Positions 1 to 6,303 of a DNA stretch of 9,767 nt are shown here, piece by piece. Both the position numbers and the translations under genes were made by a program. Origin of the DNA: JBGLNL01 sp964548045 (GTDB lineage Bacteria > Chloroflexota > Dehalococcoidia > SZUA-161 > SpSt-899); contig CAZJQZ010000088.1 in NCBI GenBank assembly GCA_964548045.1, positions 1-9,767 on the forward strand. Reading direction: 5' to 3'. The first letter of the stretch is position 1; each line of letters begins with the position of its first letter. Under the pieces are notes generated by a model, which saw only the letters and a program-made list of their open reading frames with translations, ran no database searches and was not told where the DNA came from.

Positions 1-1314
1 AAGGCTTCTCCCTAAGGGATGTATTTTACTTACATAATATAACTTGTAACTCACGATCGCGTTGGTTGAGACTAATGCTGCCATAGAAGCAATGGCAGCC
101 CCCTCAATTCCAAACCGGGGGATTAAAACTATATTAAGTATGATATTCAGGGTGGCTGTGGCGAGCGTCGTCCACATCACAAATTGATTTCTGCCCATAG
201 CGATCAAGGTAGCCCCATTGGGCCCCATTAATGTATGTACCATAAATCCAAACGAAAGGATGCGAAGAGCATCGCTAGCTTCACTGTAGCTACCCCCAAA
301 TAAAAAGCTTAAAACAGTATCCGGATGTATAAACAGGATAAGGAATAACGGAAAAGTAATCCAACAAACCCATTTAGTTAGAACTATAAAATTTCTGCGT
401 ATTTCAATCACTGAACTTTGAGCATATAATCCTGAAATGACTGGCACATAAATGAGCCCCATTGTGGCCAATGGAAACTGTAAAAATTGCGCTATGGGAT
501 GAGCGGCATTGTACATCCCAACCTCTACTGTAGTCTTAAACCCACCAAGCATCAGGGTGTCTGTCCAGATTATTATCATTTGTAGCATGGTTATTGCAAC
601 TAGGGGTAATGAGAACACTAGTAATTCCCTAGTTTTATGGGTGACCATAAGGGAGATGCGAACCGGCAAGTATTTGAAGGTATAAACCGCAAGACCGATA
701 GCTGCTACTCCAAAAGACCCGACAAAGGCATAGAAAATACTGTCGAACTGCCAGTCCATGAAAATGAAAGGTACCAGAAATGCACAAACAAGAAGGTTCC
801 TCAGTAAATCCAGGAAGTAGGCCTTTGGTTTAACGTTATCAAAACCCCGGAATATTGAGGCGAGGACATTTATCATCACAAAAAAGGGGATGCCGAAGGC
901 AACTATCCTGACGGGATGGCTAAGAGAATCCTCATGAAATACATTGTCCGCCAAAAGATCGGCAGTAAAAAAAAGAGTAGCAGCAATCAAGATGCTTGCG
1001 AGCAAGCCAAGTTGAATTGACGCCGGGATCAGATACTTAACCTTCTCTTCATTGCCTTCGCCTCTCGCAAAGGCAATCATGCGGGGAGCGCCCTGTTGAA
1101 GGCCTACTGTTCCTATCACGGCACAGATATTGAATACCACGAAGGCCAGCGAAAAAATACCGTATTCTGTTTCCGTCCCGATTCTGGCAACAAGCACCCG
1201 ATTCAGAAATGCAAGGCCCATGCCAGCCCCGGCACCCAGAAAGGCAATCCCGGCTCCTTTGGTGATCTTTTGCAGGGATTCATCGAGTCCGGTTGATGGT
1301 TGATGATTAGTCAT
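1..1314 (-). CDS. Oligosaccharide flippase (Wzx/MOP superfamily), 3' end off the window
   Basis: An uninterrupted minus-strand frame of 438 codons runs from an ATG at 1314 to the left edge, where it is cut before its stop. The protein is almost entirely hydrophobic helices separated by short basic loops, as in polysaccharide flippases that move lipid-linked glycans across the cytoplasmic membrane. The N-terminus (ESLQKITKGAGIAFLGAGAG, then LVARIGTETEYGIFSLA) has the usual Wzx opening. Near residue 350 FLFGGSYSEASDAL, and near residue 400 LNIILNIVLIPRFGIEGAA, match the C-terminal polysaccharide-synthesis domain. Family members are usually about 480-510 residues, so roughly 50-70 residues are missing. 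The start is fixed by an in-frame stop three codons upstream; no Shine-Dalgarno is visible, so translation may depend on the DUF1616 gene 101 bases upstream on the same strand. The substrate cannot be read from sequence. Confidence 0.9.
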   Translation of the reverse strand, partial: MTNHQPSTGLDESLQKITKGAGIAFLGAGAGMGLAFLNRVLVARIGTETEYGIFSLAFVVFNICAVIGTVGLQQGAPRMIAFARGEGNEEKVKYLIPASIQLGLLASILIAATLFFTADLLADNVFHEDSLSHPVRIVAFGIPFFVMINVLASIFRGFDNVKPKAYFLDLLRNLLVCAFLVPFIFMDWQFDSIFYAFVGSFGVAAIGLAVYTFKYLPVRISLMVTHKTRELLVFSLPLVAITMLQMIIIWTDTLMLGGFKTTVEVGMYNAAHPIAQFLQFPLATMGLIYVPVISGLYAQSSVIEIRRNFIVLTKWVCWITFPLFLILFIHPDTVLSFLFGGSYSEASDALRILSFGFMVHTLMGPNGATLIAMGRNQFVMWTTLATATLNIILNIVLIPRFGIEGAAIASMAALVSTNAIVSYKLYYVSKIHPLGRSL

Positions 1315-1361
1315 GAGTTGCTAGTCTATCAGTTATTAGTTCCAAGTTATCAGTTTACAGT
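1315..1361. repeat. Degenerate low-complexity repeat before the flippase start
   Basis: The spacer between the DUF1616 gene and the flippase contains the direct repeat TATCAGTT (1327-1334 and 1348-1355, 21 bases apart), embedded in similar loosely repeated words such as CAGTTATTAGTT and CAGTTTACAGTTGG. This resembles the decayed CAGTTATCAGT-type intergenic repeats common in several phyla. The pattern appears to continue into the first codons of the flippase (MTNHQPST). No terminator hairpin is visible here, which is compatible with read-through between the two genes. Confidence 0.4.
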
Positions 1362-1415
1362 TGGTCGCTCATTTTCGACGTGATAGTCCTAACTAGTCAA
1401 GAGCTAGTGTAGTAC

Positions 1416-2399
1416 TTACCGTTTTTCTTCCAGTGTCTCAATCCACAAATGCAAAGCAGGGTAACCGCCTAGTGCATCTTCCTGATAAATAAGTTCCCCC
1501 TCTCTGAAAAGGGACATCTCAGCATTCTGCCATATGGCTCCGGGGTAGAGGTAGCTGAATTCAGGCTCCCAACTACTCCCCGGTTTGAGGGTTACCGGCC
1601 CGGTTGAATAAAAATTTGTTTCCTCACTTTCTTCATCATCATCTTCTTCTTCGATCCTAGCTTTCACTTTAACTTCTATCCTGTATTCCGCTTCACTCTG
1701 GCTCTGGTTGGTGATGGCCGCAGCCAGGTTTTCCCGGCCCAGCCAGAGGGAAAGGGTGGTGTGCCCTGCTAATTGCCTGGTTTTGTACAGCTTAAATTCC
1801 ACTTTTTGAGATTCGGTTACTAATGCACTTTTATTGTGGAATTCATTAAGCTTTTTTACTAAATGAACTGTATTACCGTTTATGGAATCAACCTGTCCTT
1901 GTTCTTTTCCCCAACTAATCCAGATATAGTCTCCCGGCTTCAAATGTTCGGTGGAATACACTTCGATGCTTCTTATCTCTACCGCATACGCACCAGTGCC
2001 GAGGTCGACCATTTCCGCCAGTTTAGTGTGAGCGCAGGCCTCGTGCGGGGCAAAACTCACTTCCTCTTCCCAGTTTTCCTCATGTTCCAGTTCCAGTGGG
2101 CCGATGGTTTCCTCCGGTATACCTTCAACGGTCATCTCCACTTGGTAGGGCGTAAGATGGTGTTCACGGTTGGTAATCCCTAGGAACACCGTTCCTTCTT
2201 CTCCTACAGCCAGTTCGCTAGGATAGTCATCCGCCATTCTTTCCGGACCCAGGATATAGAATTCCGTGAATTCTTCCTCAACCGGGTGGGTGATCACCCA
2301 TCCAAGCGCAACCACCGCGCCAACGAGGGCAATGATGATTAAAATTGAGATTGCCCGGTCGATGTTGAGCCGGACTGGTAAGGATTTCCGTTCTGACAT
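1416..2399 (-). CDS. DUF1616-type single-pass membrane protein with two extracytoplasmic beta domains
   Basis: This 327-residue protein has a short basic N-terminus, one transmembrane helix (about residues 15-36) and a large acidic extracytoplasmic part. Directly after the helix, EEFTEFYILGPERMADDYPS and VGEEGTVFLGITNREH are the DUF1616 hallmark. Two Ig-like units follow: one ends at VEFKLYKTRQLAGHTTLSLW (about 200-219), the other ends with the analogous pattern of an LF/LY strand then YPALHLWIE near the C-terminus. A module of about 50 residues (LKPGDYIWISWG, then V-SINGNTVHL, then L--FH) interrupts the first unit. The open frame extends 38 codons upstream to 2513, but that part is repeat DNA; the ATG at 2399 sits just behind a good promoter and starts a sensible membrane protein. 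Such genes often lie in glycosylation loci, here upstream of a flippase. Biochemical function is unknown. Confidence 0.75.
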   Translation of the reverse strand: MSERKSLPVRLNIDRAISILIIIALVGAVVALGWVITHPVEEEFTEFYILGPERMADDYPSELAVGEEGTVFLGITNREHHLTPYQVEMTVEGIPEETIGPLELEHEENWEEEVSFAPHEACAHTKLAEMVDLGTGAYAVEIRSIEVYSTEHLKPGDYIWISWGKEQGQVDSINGNTVHLVKKLNEFHNKSALVTESQKVEFKLYKTRQLAGHTTLSLWLGRENLAAAITNQSQSEAEYRIEVKVKARIEEEDDDEESEETNFYSTGPVTLKPGSSWEPEFSYLYPGAIWQNAEMSLFREGELIYQEDALGGYPALHLWIETLEEKR

Positions 2400-2408
2400 T
2401 TGAGATTG

Positions 2409-2438
2409 ATTATAGCATAGAAAGAGACAGGAAGTCAT
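2409..2438 (-). promoter_or_regulatory. Extended -10 promoter for the DUF1616 gene, probably leaderless
   Basis: On the minus strand TGCTATAAT (2417 down to 2409) is a perfect extended -10 element. ATGACT at 2438-2433 matches the -35 consensus at four of six positions with an 18-base spacer. Initiation about seven bases downstream would fall at 2402-2403, only 3-4 bases before the ATG at 2399. There is no Shine-Dalgarno between them, so a leaderless or near-leaderless mRNA is predicted. Confidence 0.6.
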
Positions 2439-2465
2439 GAGTGCAGGCAAGCAAAAACAGGAATT

Positions 2466-2531
2466 GTAGGGGCACATTGCGATGTGCCCGGTAAAAAACG
2501 TAGGGGCTACCAAGCGTGATCGCTTGGTAGG
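2466..2531. repeat. Two tandem GTAGGGGC-headed hairpin repeats
   Basis: Two units share the head GTAGGGGC (2466-2473 and 2500-2507), and each carries a perfect hairpin. The first is GGGCACAT/ATGTGCCC (2470-2477 with 2482-2489, 4-base loop TGCG). The second is CTACCAAGCG/CGCTTGGTAG (2507-2516 with 2521-2530, 4-base loop TGAT). The stems differ in sequence while the head is conserved, which is typical of a dispersed palindromic repeat family rather than of terminators; no T-tract follows on either strand. Confidence 0.6.
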
Positions 2532-2555
2532 GAACGTGTAACGAAATGCAAATCT

Positions 2556-2690
2556 TTTTGTCTCTGTGCCTTTGTGGTGAAAAATGAGGGATAAATTCCA
2601 AAGGAAATGGATTCCCGCTTTCGCGGGAATGAAATGCTGGTGAGTTGCACGGTGCTTTACCCACTCTGCGATCTGTGTATTTGTGAAGAA
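2556..2690. repeat. Composite dispersed repeat remnants, including a palindrome and two CTCTGTG-type copies
   Basis: TCTCTGTGCCTTTGTGGTGA (2561-2580) and a degenerate relative (CTCTGCG, ATCTGTG and TTGTGAAG within 2664-2688) flank a perfect 8-bp palindrome ATTCCCGC/GCGGGAAT (2611-2618 with 2623-2630, loop TTTC). The palindrome is the widespread GGATTCCCGC...GCGGGAATGA repeat that gives translated junk such as HSRESGNP on the opposite strand. Together with the tandem hairpins at 2466-2531, this makes the intergenic region a nest of at least three repeat types. I see no gene in 2400-2914. Confidence 0.55.
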
Positions 2691-2764
2691 ATTAGGATAA
2701 GTGGAGAAGGGAAATCAAAATATCAAGAAGGTTCCTGTAGTATTCTTGTAAAAGGCTAGAAGCT

Positions 2765-2794
2765 ATTCCAGAAAAGAGGCAACTGGCGTATAAT
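2765..2794 (+). promoter_or_regulatory. Candidate promoter of the phosphodiesterase/SQD1-like/thioredoxin operon
   Basis: TATAAT at 2789-2794 is a perfect -10 hexamer. The -35 side is poor: ATTCCA at 2765-2770 matches only three of six positions with an 18-base spacer. Initiation would be near 2801, leaving a leader of about 114 bases before the first gene. An activator may be needed, or the real promoter may lie elsewhere in the gap. Confidence 0.35.
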
Positions 2795-2914
2795 CCTGTA
2801 AGTGTAGACTGTACATTCGGTATCCTTAAGTCGTAAAGCTATATTCAATGCAGTGTCAGGCAAAACGCAAGGGCGCATCACAGGAATTGCAAAATACATT
2901 AAAGGAACTGGTTC

Positions 2915-4210
2915 GTGAGTGACAACTATCAATCGAGCAAGATTCCGCGCACGGTAATCATAGGCTTAGATGGCATGCCATACGGATTGATGAAAAATCT
3001 CTCGGAAAATGGTGTCATGCCCAACACTCGAGAGATTATCCGGAACGGCACGTTCAAACAGATGGAATCATCGATTCCTGAAATATCGTCCGTGGCGTGG
3101 AGTTCTGTAATTACCGGCACCAACCCCGGAAGTCACGGAATATTCGGTTTTACCGATATTCCCCAGGGAACCTATCGGCTGAGCTTCCCCAACTTTAACA
3201 ATCTCAAGGGAACGCCTTTCTGGAATCGTGAAGGGGCCGGACGATCGGCGATCATCAATGTGCCATCAACTTATCCTGCCGCACCAATGGACGGGGTACT
3301 CATCGCCGGATTCGTGGCACTGGACCTGGAAAAAGCAACCTACCCCCAATCGCTTGTCTCAGAACTGAACGACATGAATTACCAGATAGACGTTGATGCC
3401 AGCAAGGCTCAGCGATCGATGGACCTCTTCCTTGAAGATCTGGACAAAACCCTCAAGTCACGTATTGAAGTCTACCGGCACCTCTGGGATAAAAGTGACT
3501 GGGAAACATTCATGCTTGTTTTCACCGGCACTGACCGGCTGGCGCATTTTTTGTGGGATGCGTACGAAGATGAAAACCACAAGTATCACTCGGCTTTTCT
3601 CGACCACCTGCATCAGATCGATGAGGCAATTGGGGAGATAGCAGGCAGGCTCACCAATAACGAATCACTCATTATGCTGTCCGACCATGGTTTCGAACTC
3701 AGTGAGGTTGACGTAAACATAAACTTCCTTTTGCGTCAGGAAGGATTCCTTAAATTTAAAAACGATCCGCCCAGAAGCTTGGCCGATATAGATTATGGCA
3801 CTAGAGCTTTCGCCCTTGATCCGGCAAGGATATACATCAACTCGGAGGATAAATACCCCAGAGGCAGCGTCAAGCCCGCAGAACGGGAGACTTTACTCAA
3901 CGAGCTGGAAAGCTGCATCAGCTCACTTGAGGTGAACGGAAATAAAGTGGTAGAGCGCATCTGTCACAAAGAGGAGATTTACGAAGGCCCATATATCGAC
4001 CTAGCTCCCGACATGGTTCTTCTTCCCACCAAGGGCTTCAACTTAAAAGGAAACATCAAGGCGAGCAAGCTTACAGGCAAGGGTATTTTCACGGGCAAGC
4101 ACAGCCAGAAAGACGCATTCCTGTTGATAAACAAACCTTCGGAAGCCATAATTCCAGAGAACCCTTCCGTGGCCGATATAGTTGGTATAATAGATAGCTT
4201 GAGGGAATAA
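2915..4210 (+). CDS. Alkaline-phosphatase-superfamily hydrolase (type I phosphodiesterase/nucleotide pyrophosphatase-like)
   Basis: This 431-residue protein has the two-metal core of the alkaline phosphatase superfamily: VIIGLDGM (metal ligand Asp19), PEISSVAWSSVITGTNPGSH with Ser58 as probable nucleophile by spacing to the TG motif, TGTDRLAHFLW (Asp207, His211), LSDHG (Asp257, His258) and TGKHS (His396). All expected ligands are present, so it should be an active phosphodiesterase or phosphomutase-type enzyme. No signal peptide or membrane helix is seen, so it is probably cytoplasmic. The GTG start is preceded by AAAGGA at 2901-2906 with 8 bases between; an in-frame TAA at 2900-2902 rules out any earlier start. 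It is first in the operon, 36 bases before the SQD1-like gene, which suggests a phosphoester or nucleotide-sugar substrate in the same glycan pathway. The substrate itself is not evident. Confidence 0.85.
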   Translation: MSDNYQSSKIPRTVIIGLDGMPYGLMKNLSENGVMPNTREIIRNGTFKQMESSIPEISSVAWSSVITGTNPGSHGIFGFTDIPQGTYRLSFPNFNNLKGTPFWNREGAGRSAIINVPSTYPAAPMDGVLIAGFVALDLEKATYPQSLVSELNDMNYQIDVDASKAQRSMDLFLEDLDKTLKSRIEVYRHLWDKSDWETFMLVFTGTDRLAHFLWDAYEDENHKYHSAFLDHLHQIDEAIGEIAGRLTNNESLIMLSDHGFELSEVDVNINFLLRQEGFLKFKNDPPRSLADIDYGTRAFALDPARIYINSEDKYPRGSVKPAERETLLNELESCISSLEVNGNKVVERICHKEEIYEGPYIDLAPDMVLLPTKGFNLKGNIKASKLTGKGIFTGKHSQKDAFLLINKPSEAIIPENPSVADIVGIIDSLRE

Positions 4211-4233
4211 TGATACACCAGGATCGATATTAG

Positions 4234-4242
4234 TAAGGAGGA
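4234..4242 (+). promoter_or_regulatory. Near-perfect Shine-Dalgarno of the SQD1-like gene
   Basis: TAAGGAGGA at 4234-4242 matches eight of nine bases of the anti-16S complement and lies 4-5 bases before the ATG at 4247. It decides the start: the cysteine-rich N-terminal extension is translated, and translation does not begin at Met84 (4496), where the nearest purine run directly abuts the codon. Confidence 0.8.
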
Positions 4243-4246
4243 TTGA

Positions 4247-5764
4247 ATGGACGCTCACAACGCTGAATGCACATGCTGGAACTGTCCGGCAATAGACCTG
4301 ACGGGAAGGGTCGATTTCAGGGCCTGCGGGCAATCACGGGAGGTGTTCACCCAGGATCTGGAAGAGGACAGCGATGCTTATGTAGTAGCGGAGTGCAAAC
4401 GCAGGCCTGACCTGGGACTTTTTGATCCCATGACAATTACCTTTAACGAGTGCCCCGAATGGCAGCAGACGCCTTATGGTCAACTGCTGAAAGGGATGAG
4501 GGTGCTGATTCTGGGCATAGATGGCTACCTTGGCTGGACCCTTGCACTGTGGCTGGGCAGCCTCGGTTGCGAGGTTAGCGGAGTGGATAACTTCTCCCGC
4601 CGCGACTGGCTCAAGGAAAGAGGCGCTCATACGGTCGTTCCAATCTCCAGAATGACAGAGAGGCTCCATGCAGCCAAGGAAACTCTGGGGATAAACATAA
4701 ACTTCCGCGAAATAGATATCTACAAAGAGCGTGACAAGCTCAAGGAGTTTATCGAGGAAATAAAGCCGGAGTCTATCGTTCACTATGGCGAATGCCCCAG
4801 TGCTCCATACAGCATGATAGACCTCGACCACGCCACATTCGTCCAGCAAAACAATGTTATGGGAACCCTTGGAGTTCTGTTCATGATGAGGGATGTCTGC
4901 CCGGAGGCTTCTATCATAAAACTGGGAACGATGGGAGAATACGGCACGCCACTCACCGGCCGGCCTATTTTCGAGGGTGTGTTCCCCGCCGATGCAGTCC
5001 TTAGCTGGGACGATCGGGAATGGAGCCTGGGCGGAGAGCTTACCCCTCGTGATCCGGTATCGTTTTACCACGTAAGCAAAGTACAGGATACGTACAACGT
5101 CTATGAAGCCTGCAAATACTGGTGGCTCCGCTCGTATGATGTGATGCAGGGCGTAATCTACGGAGTCCATACTCCCCATGTTGCAGAGGATCCCCGGCTT
5201 CGAACCCGGTTCGACATCGATGAAGCTTTCGGGACAGTAATAAACCGGTTCGCAGCGCAGGCAGTGATCGGTTTTCCTCTATCGATGTACGGCGCTGGGG
5301 AGCAAATTCGTGGATTCATAGGACTGGAGGATGCCATGCAATGCATGGCCCGGCTGATCGCCTATCCGCCGGAGCCGGGACAATACGACGTCGTCAACCA
5401 GATGTCCGGGTTTTACAGCATAAGCCACCTGGCCCATACCGTAGCAAGAATAGCCAGCAAAGAGTTTAACCTGCCGGTGAAAATCCAGCGGGTGGAGAAT
5501 CCGAGAGTGGAATCGGATATACATCCCTTTGAACCCATATACAACAAACTGCCCGATCAATTCGGCTTCGAGCCTGGGGTAACGCTGGAAGATGAGATCT
5601 ACCGTATATTTGAGCTGCTCACCCAGCCACATATCAAGCAAAGGATAGAGGAGAAAAAGCACCTGATACTGCCCAGAACATGGTGGTCAGGCATCAAGAA
5701 GCAGGTGGAGACTCTGGAGGTCCTTGAGGAGATAAAATATGAGCCAGGTTCTACGACTCACTGA
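4247..5764 (+). CDS. UDP-sulfoquinovose synthase-like NAD-dependent epimerase/dehydratase with Cys-rich N-terminal extension
   Basis: This 505-residue extended SDR enzyme closely resembles plant SQD1 and archaeal Agl3, which make UDP-sulfoquinovose from UDP-glucose, NAD+ and sulfite. The Rossmann fold starts at residue 84 with VLILGIDGYLGW (G90, G93, G96). SQD1 signatures follow: HYGECPSAPYSMID (179-192), QQNNVMGT, KLGTMGEYGTP with Thr228, SFYHVSKVQD with Tyr274 and Lys278, QGVIYGV (301-307), FDIDEAFGTVINRF, IRGFIGLEDAMQC with Arg355, and a C-terminal WW motif. The first 83 residues are extra: C8-x-C10-x2-C13, then C27, C50 and C69, which could bind zinc or Fe-S or carry thiols. The loop between Thr228 and Tyr274 is about nine residues longer than in SQD1. 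Its end overlaps the next gene by 26 bases. A related but different sugar-nucleotide reaction is possible. Confidence 0.85.
   Translation: MDAHNAECTCWNCPAIDLTGRVDFRACGQSREVFTQDLEEDSDAYVVAECKRRPDLGLFDPMTITFNECPEWQQTPYGQLLKGMRVLILGIDGYLGWTLALWLGSLGCEVSGVDNFSRRDWLKERGAHTVVPISRMTERLHAAKETLGININFREIDIYKERDKLKEFIEEIKPESIVHYGECPSAPYSMIDLDHATFVQQNNVMGTLGVLFMMRDVCPEASIIKLGTMGEYGTPLTGRPIFEGVFPADAVLSWDDREWSLGGELTPRDPVSFYHVSKVQDTYNVYEACKYWWLRSYDVMQGVIYGVHTPHVAEDPRLRTRFDIDEAFGTVINRFAAQAVIGFPLSMYGAGEQIRGFIGLEDAMQCMARLIAYPPEPGQYDVVNQMSGFYSISHLAHTVARIASKEFNLPVKIQRVENPRVESDIHPFEPIYNKLPDQFGFEPGVTLEDEIYRIFELLTQPHIKQRIEEKKHLILPRTWWSGIKKQVETLEVLEEIKYEPGSTTH
5726..5731 (+). promoter_or_regulatory. Shine-Dalgarno of the thioredoxin-fold gene, inside the SQD1-like gene
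   Basis: GAGGAG at 5726-5731 lies seven bases before the ATG at 5739 and within the last 15 codons of the upstream gene. The two reading frames overlap by 26 bases, so translation of the thioredoxin-like protein is probably coupled to that of the SQD1-like enzyme. Confidence 0.7.
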
Positions 5765-6062
5765 TCGCAATTTCAAGCAGGAGGTTCTTGAGTCGAGCAT
5801 TCCGGTGCTGGTAGAGTTCTCAGGTTCATGGTGCGTCCCTTCCCAACAAATGAGGCCTCTGCTGGAGCAAATGGCAATAGAATATAATGGAAAGCTCAAA
5901 CTCGGCTACCTGAACGTGGATCAAAATCCCAGGGTGGCTTCTAAATATAAAATAATGGGATGCCCGACCTTTATCGGATTCAGCTCCGACCAGCCGGTTA
6001 CGAGAAAGGTAGGTGCCCAGTCCAAAAAGCAGCTCATGCAAATGCTGGAGGGGGTCACTTAA
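5739..6062 (+). CDS. Thioredoxin-fold protein with atypical CxxS active site
   Basis: This 107-residue protein spans a complete single thioredoxin domain without a signal peptide, so it is cytoplasmic. Core features are present: the PVLVEFSGSWC strand (22-32), NVDQNP (59-64) and a cis-proline motif MGCPTF (73-78). The classical WCGPC site reads W31-C32-V33-P34-S35, so the resolving cysteine is a serine and normal dithiol reductase activity is not expected. A second cysteine, Cys75, lies directly before cis-Pro76, the position that faces the active site in this fold. Glu26 replaces the buried Asp of E. coli thioredoxin. The gene overlaps the SQD1-like gene, suggesting a partner role such as thiol, persulfide or sulfite handling or complex assembly. 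That role is inference; the fold and the CxxS site are directly visible. Confidence 0.85.
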   Translation: MSQVLRLTDRNFKQEVLESSIPVLVEFSGSWCVPSQQMRPLLEQMAIEYNGKLKLGYLNVDQNPRVASKYKIMGCPTFIGFSSDQPVTRKVGAQSKKQLMQMLEGVT

Positions 6063-6303
6063 GGAAGCCCTGAGAACGGCTCAAGGATTTTTTGAGGCGT
6101 GCGAGTTTTATGTCATGCTGGGGACAGGGTGTTCGTGCTGCCCTAGTAGCGTGAAATCTGAGATGCCAGGCAGGTACATTGCTTAACCGGATCGACGTAA
6201 CAATCGCAGGGACATCCGTGCATGTAAATGCTCAGGTTATTGCGTAGTTTTAGTTTTGGGTTAATTTCCTAAGAGTGTATTAGCTTCTACCACACTGAAA
6301 ACT
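6063..6303 (+). other. Long untranslated tail of the operon with one moderate hairpin
   Basis: About 240 bases separate the thioredoxin-like stop from the terminator, and no gene of credible length is present. One hairpin stands out: 6116-6123 pairs with 6141-6148 (including two G-T pairs), then after a bulged A6124 CAG (6125-6127) pairs with CTG (6138-6140), closing a 10-base loop. It may be a structured 3' UTR or a processed small RNA, or nothing. Confidence 0.3.

Noticed and set aside
2400..2513. N-terminal 38-codon extension of the DUF1616 gene
   Set aside because: The sequence contains the tandem hairpin repeat and the promoter itself, and the ATG at 2399 gives a normal membrane-anchor N-terminus.
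2466..2531. Paired hairpins as a CRISPR array or riboswitch
   Set aside because: There are only two units, the hairpin stems differ, and there are no regular spacers; the arrangement fits dispersed palindromic repeats better.
2410..2664. Minus-strand 84-codon frame in the divergent intergenic region
   Set aside because: Its translation includes HSRESGNP, the usual product of the GGATTCCCGC palindromic repeat; it is repeat DNA, not a gene.
4334..5179. Long minus-strand open frame of 281 codons opposite the SQD1-like gene
   Set aside because: It lies wholly antisense to a gene with clear family motifs, has no recognisable domain and no ribosome site; it is a shadow of the coding strand.
6077..6094. 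CTCAA...TTGAG hairpin as a terminator just after the thioredoxin gene
   Set aside because: The stem is only five pairs and the T-run lies in the loop instead of after the stem; the 13-bp hairpin at 6304-6337 is far stronger.
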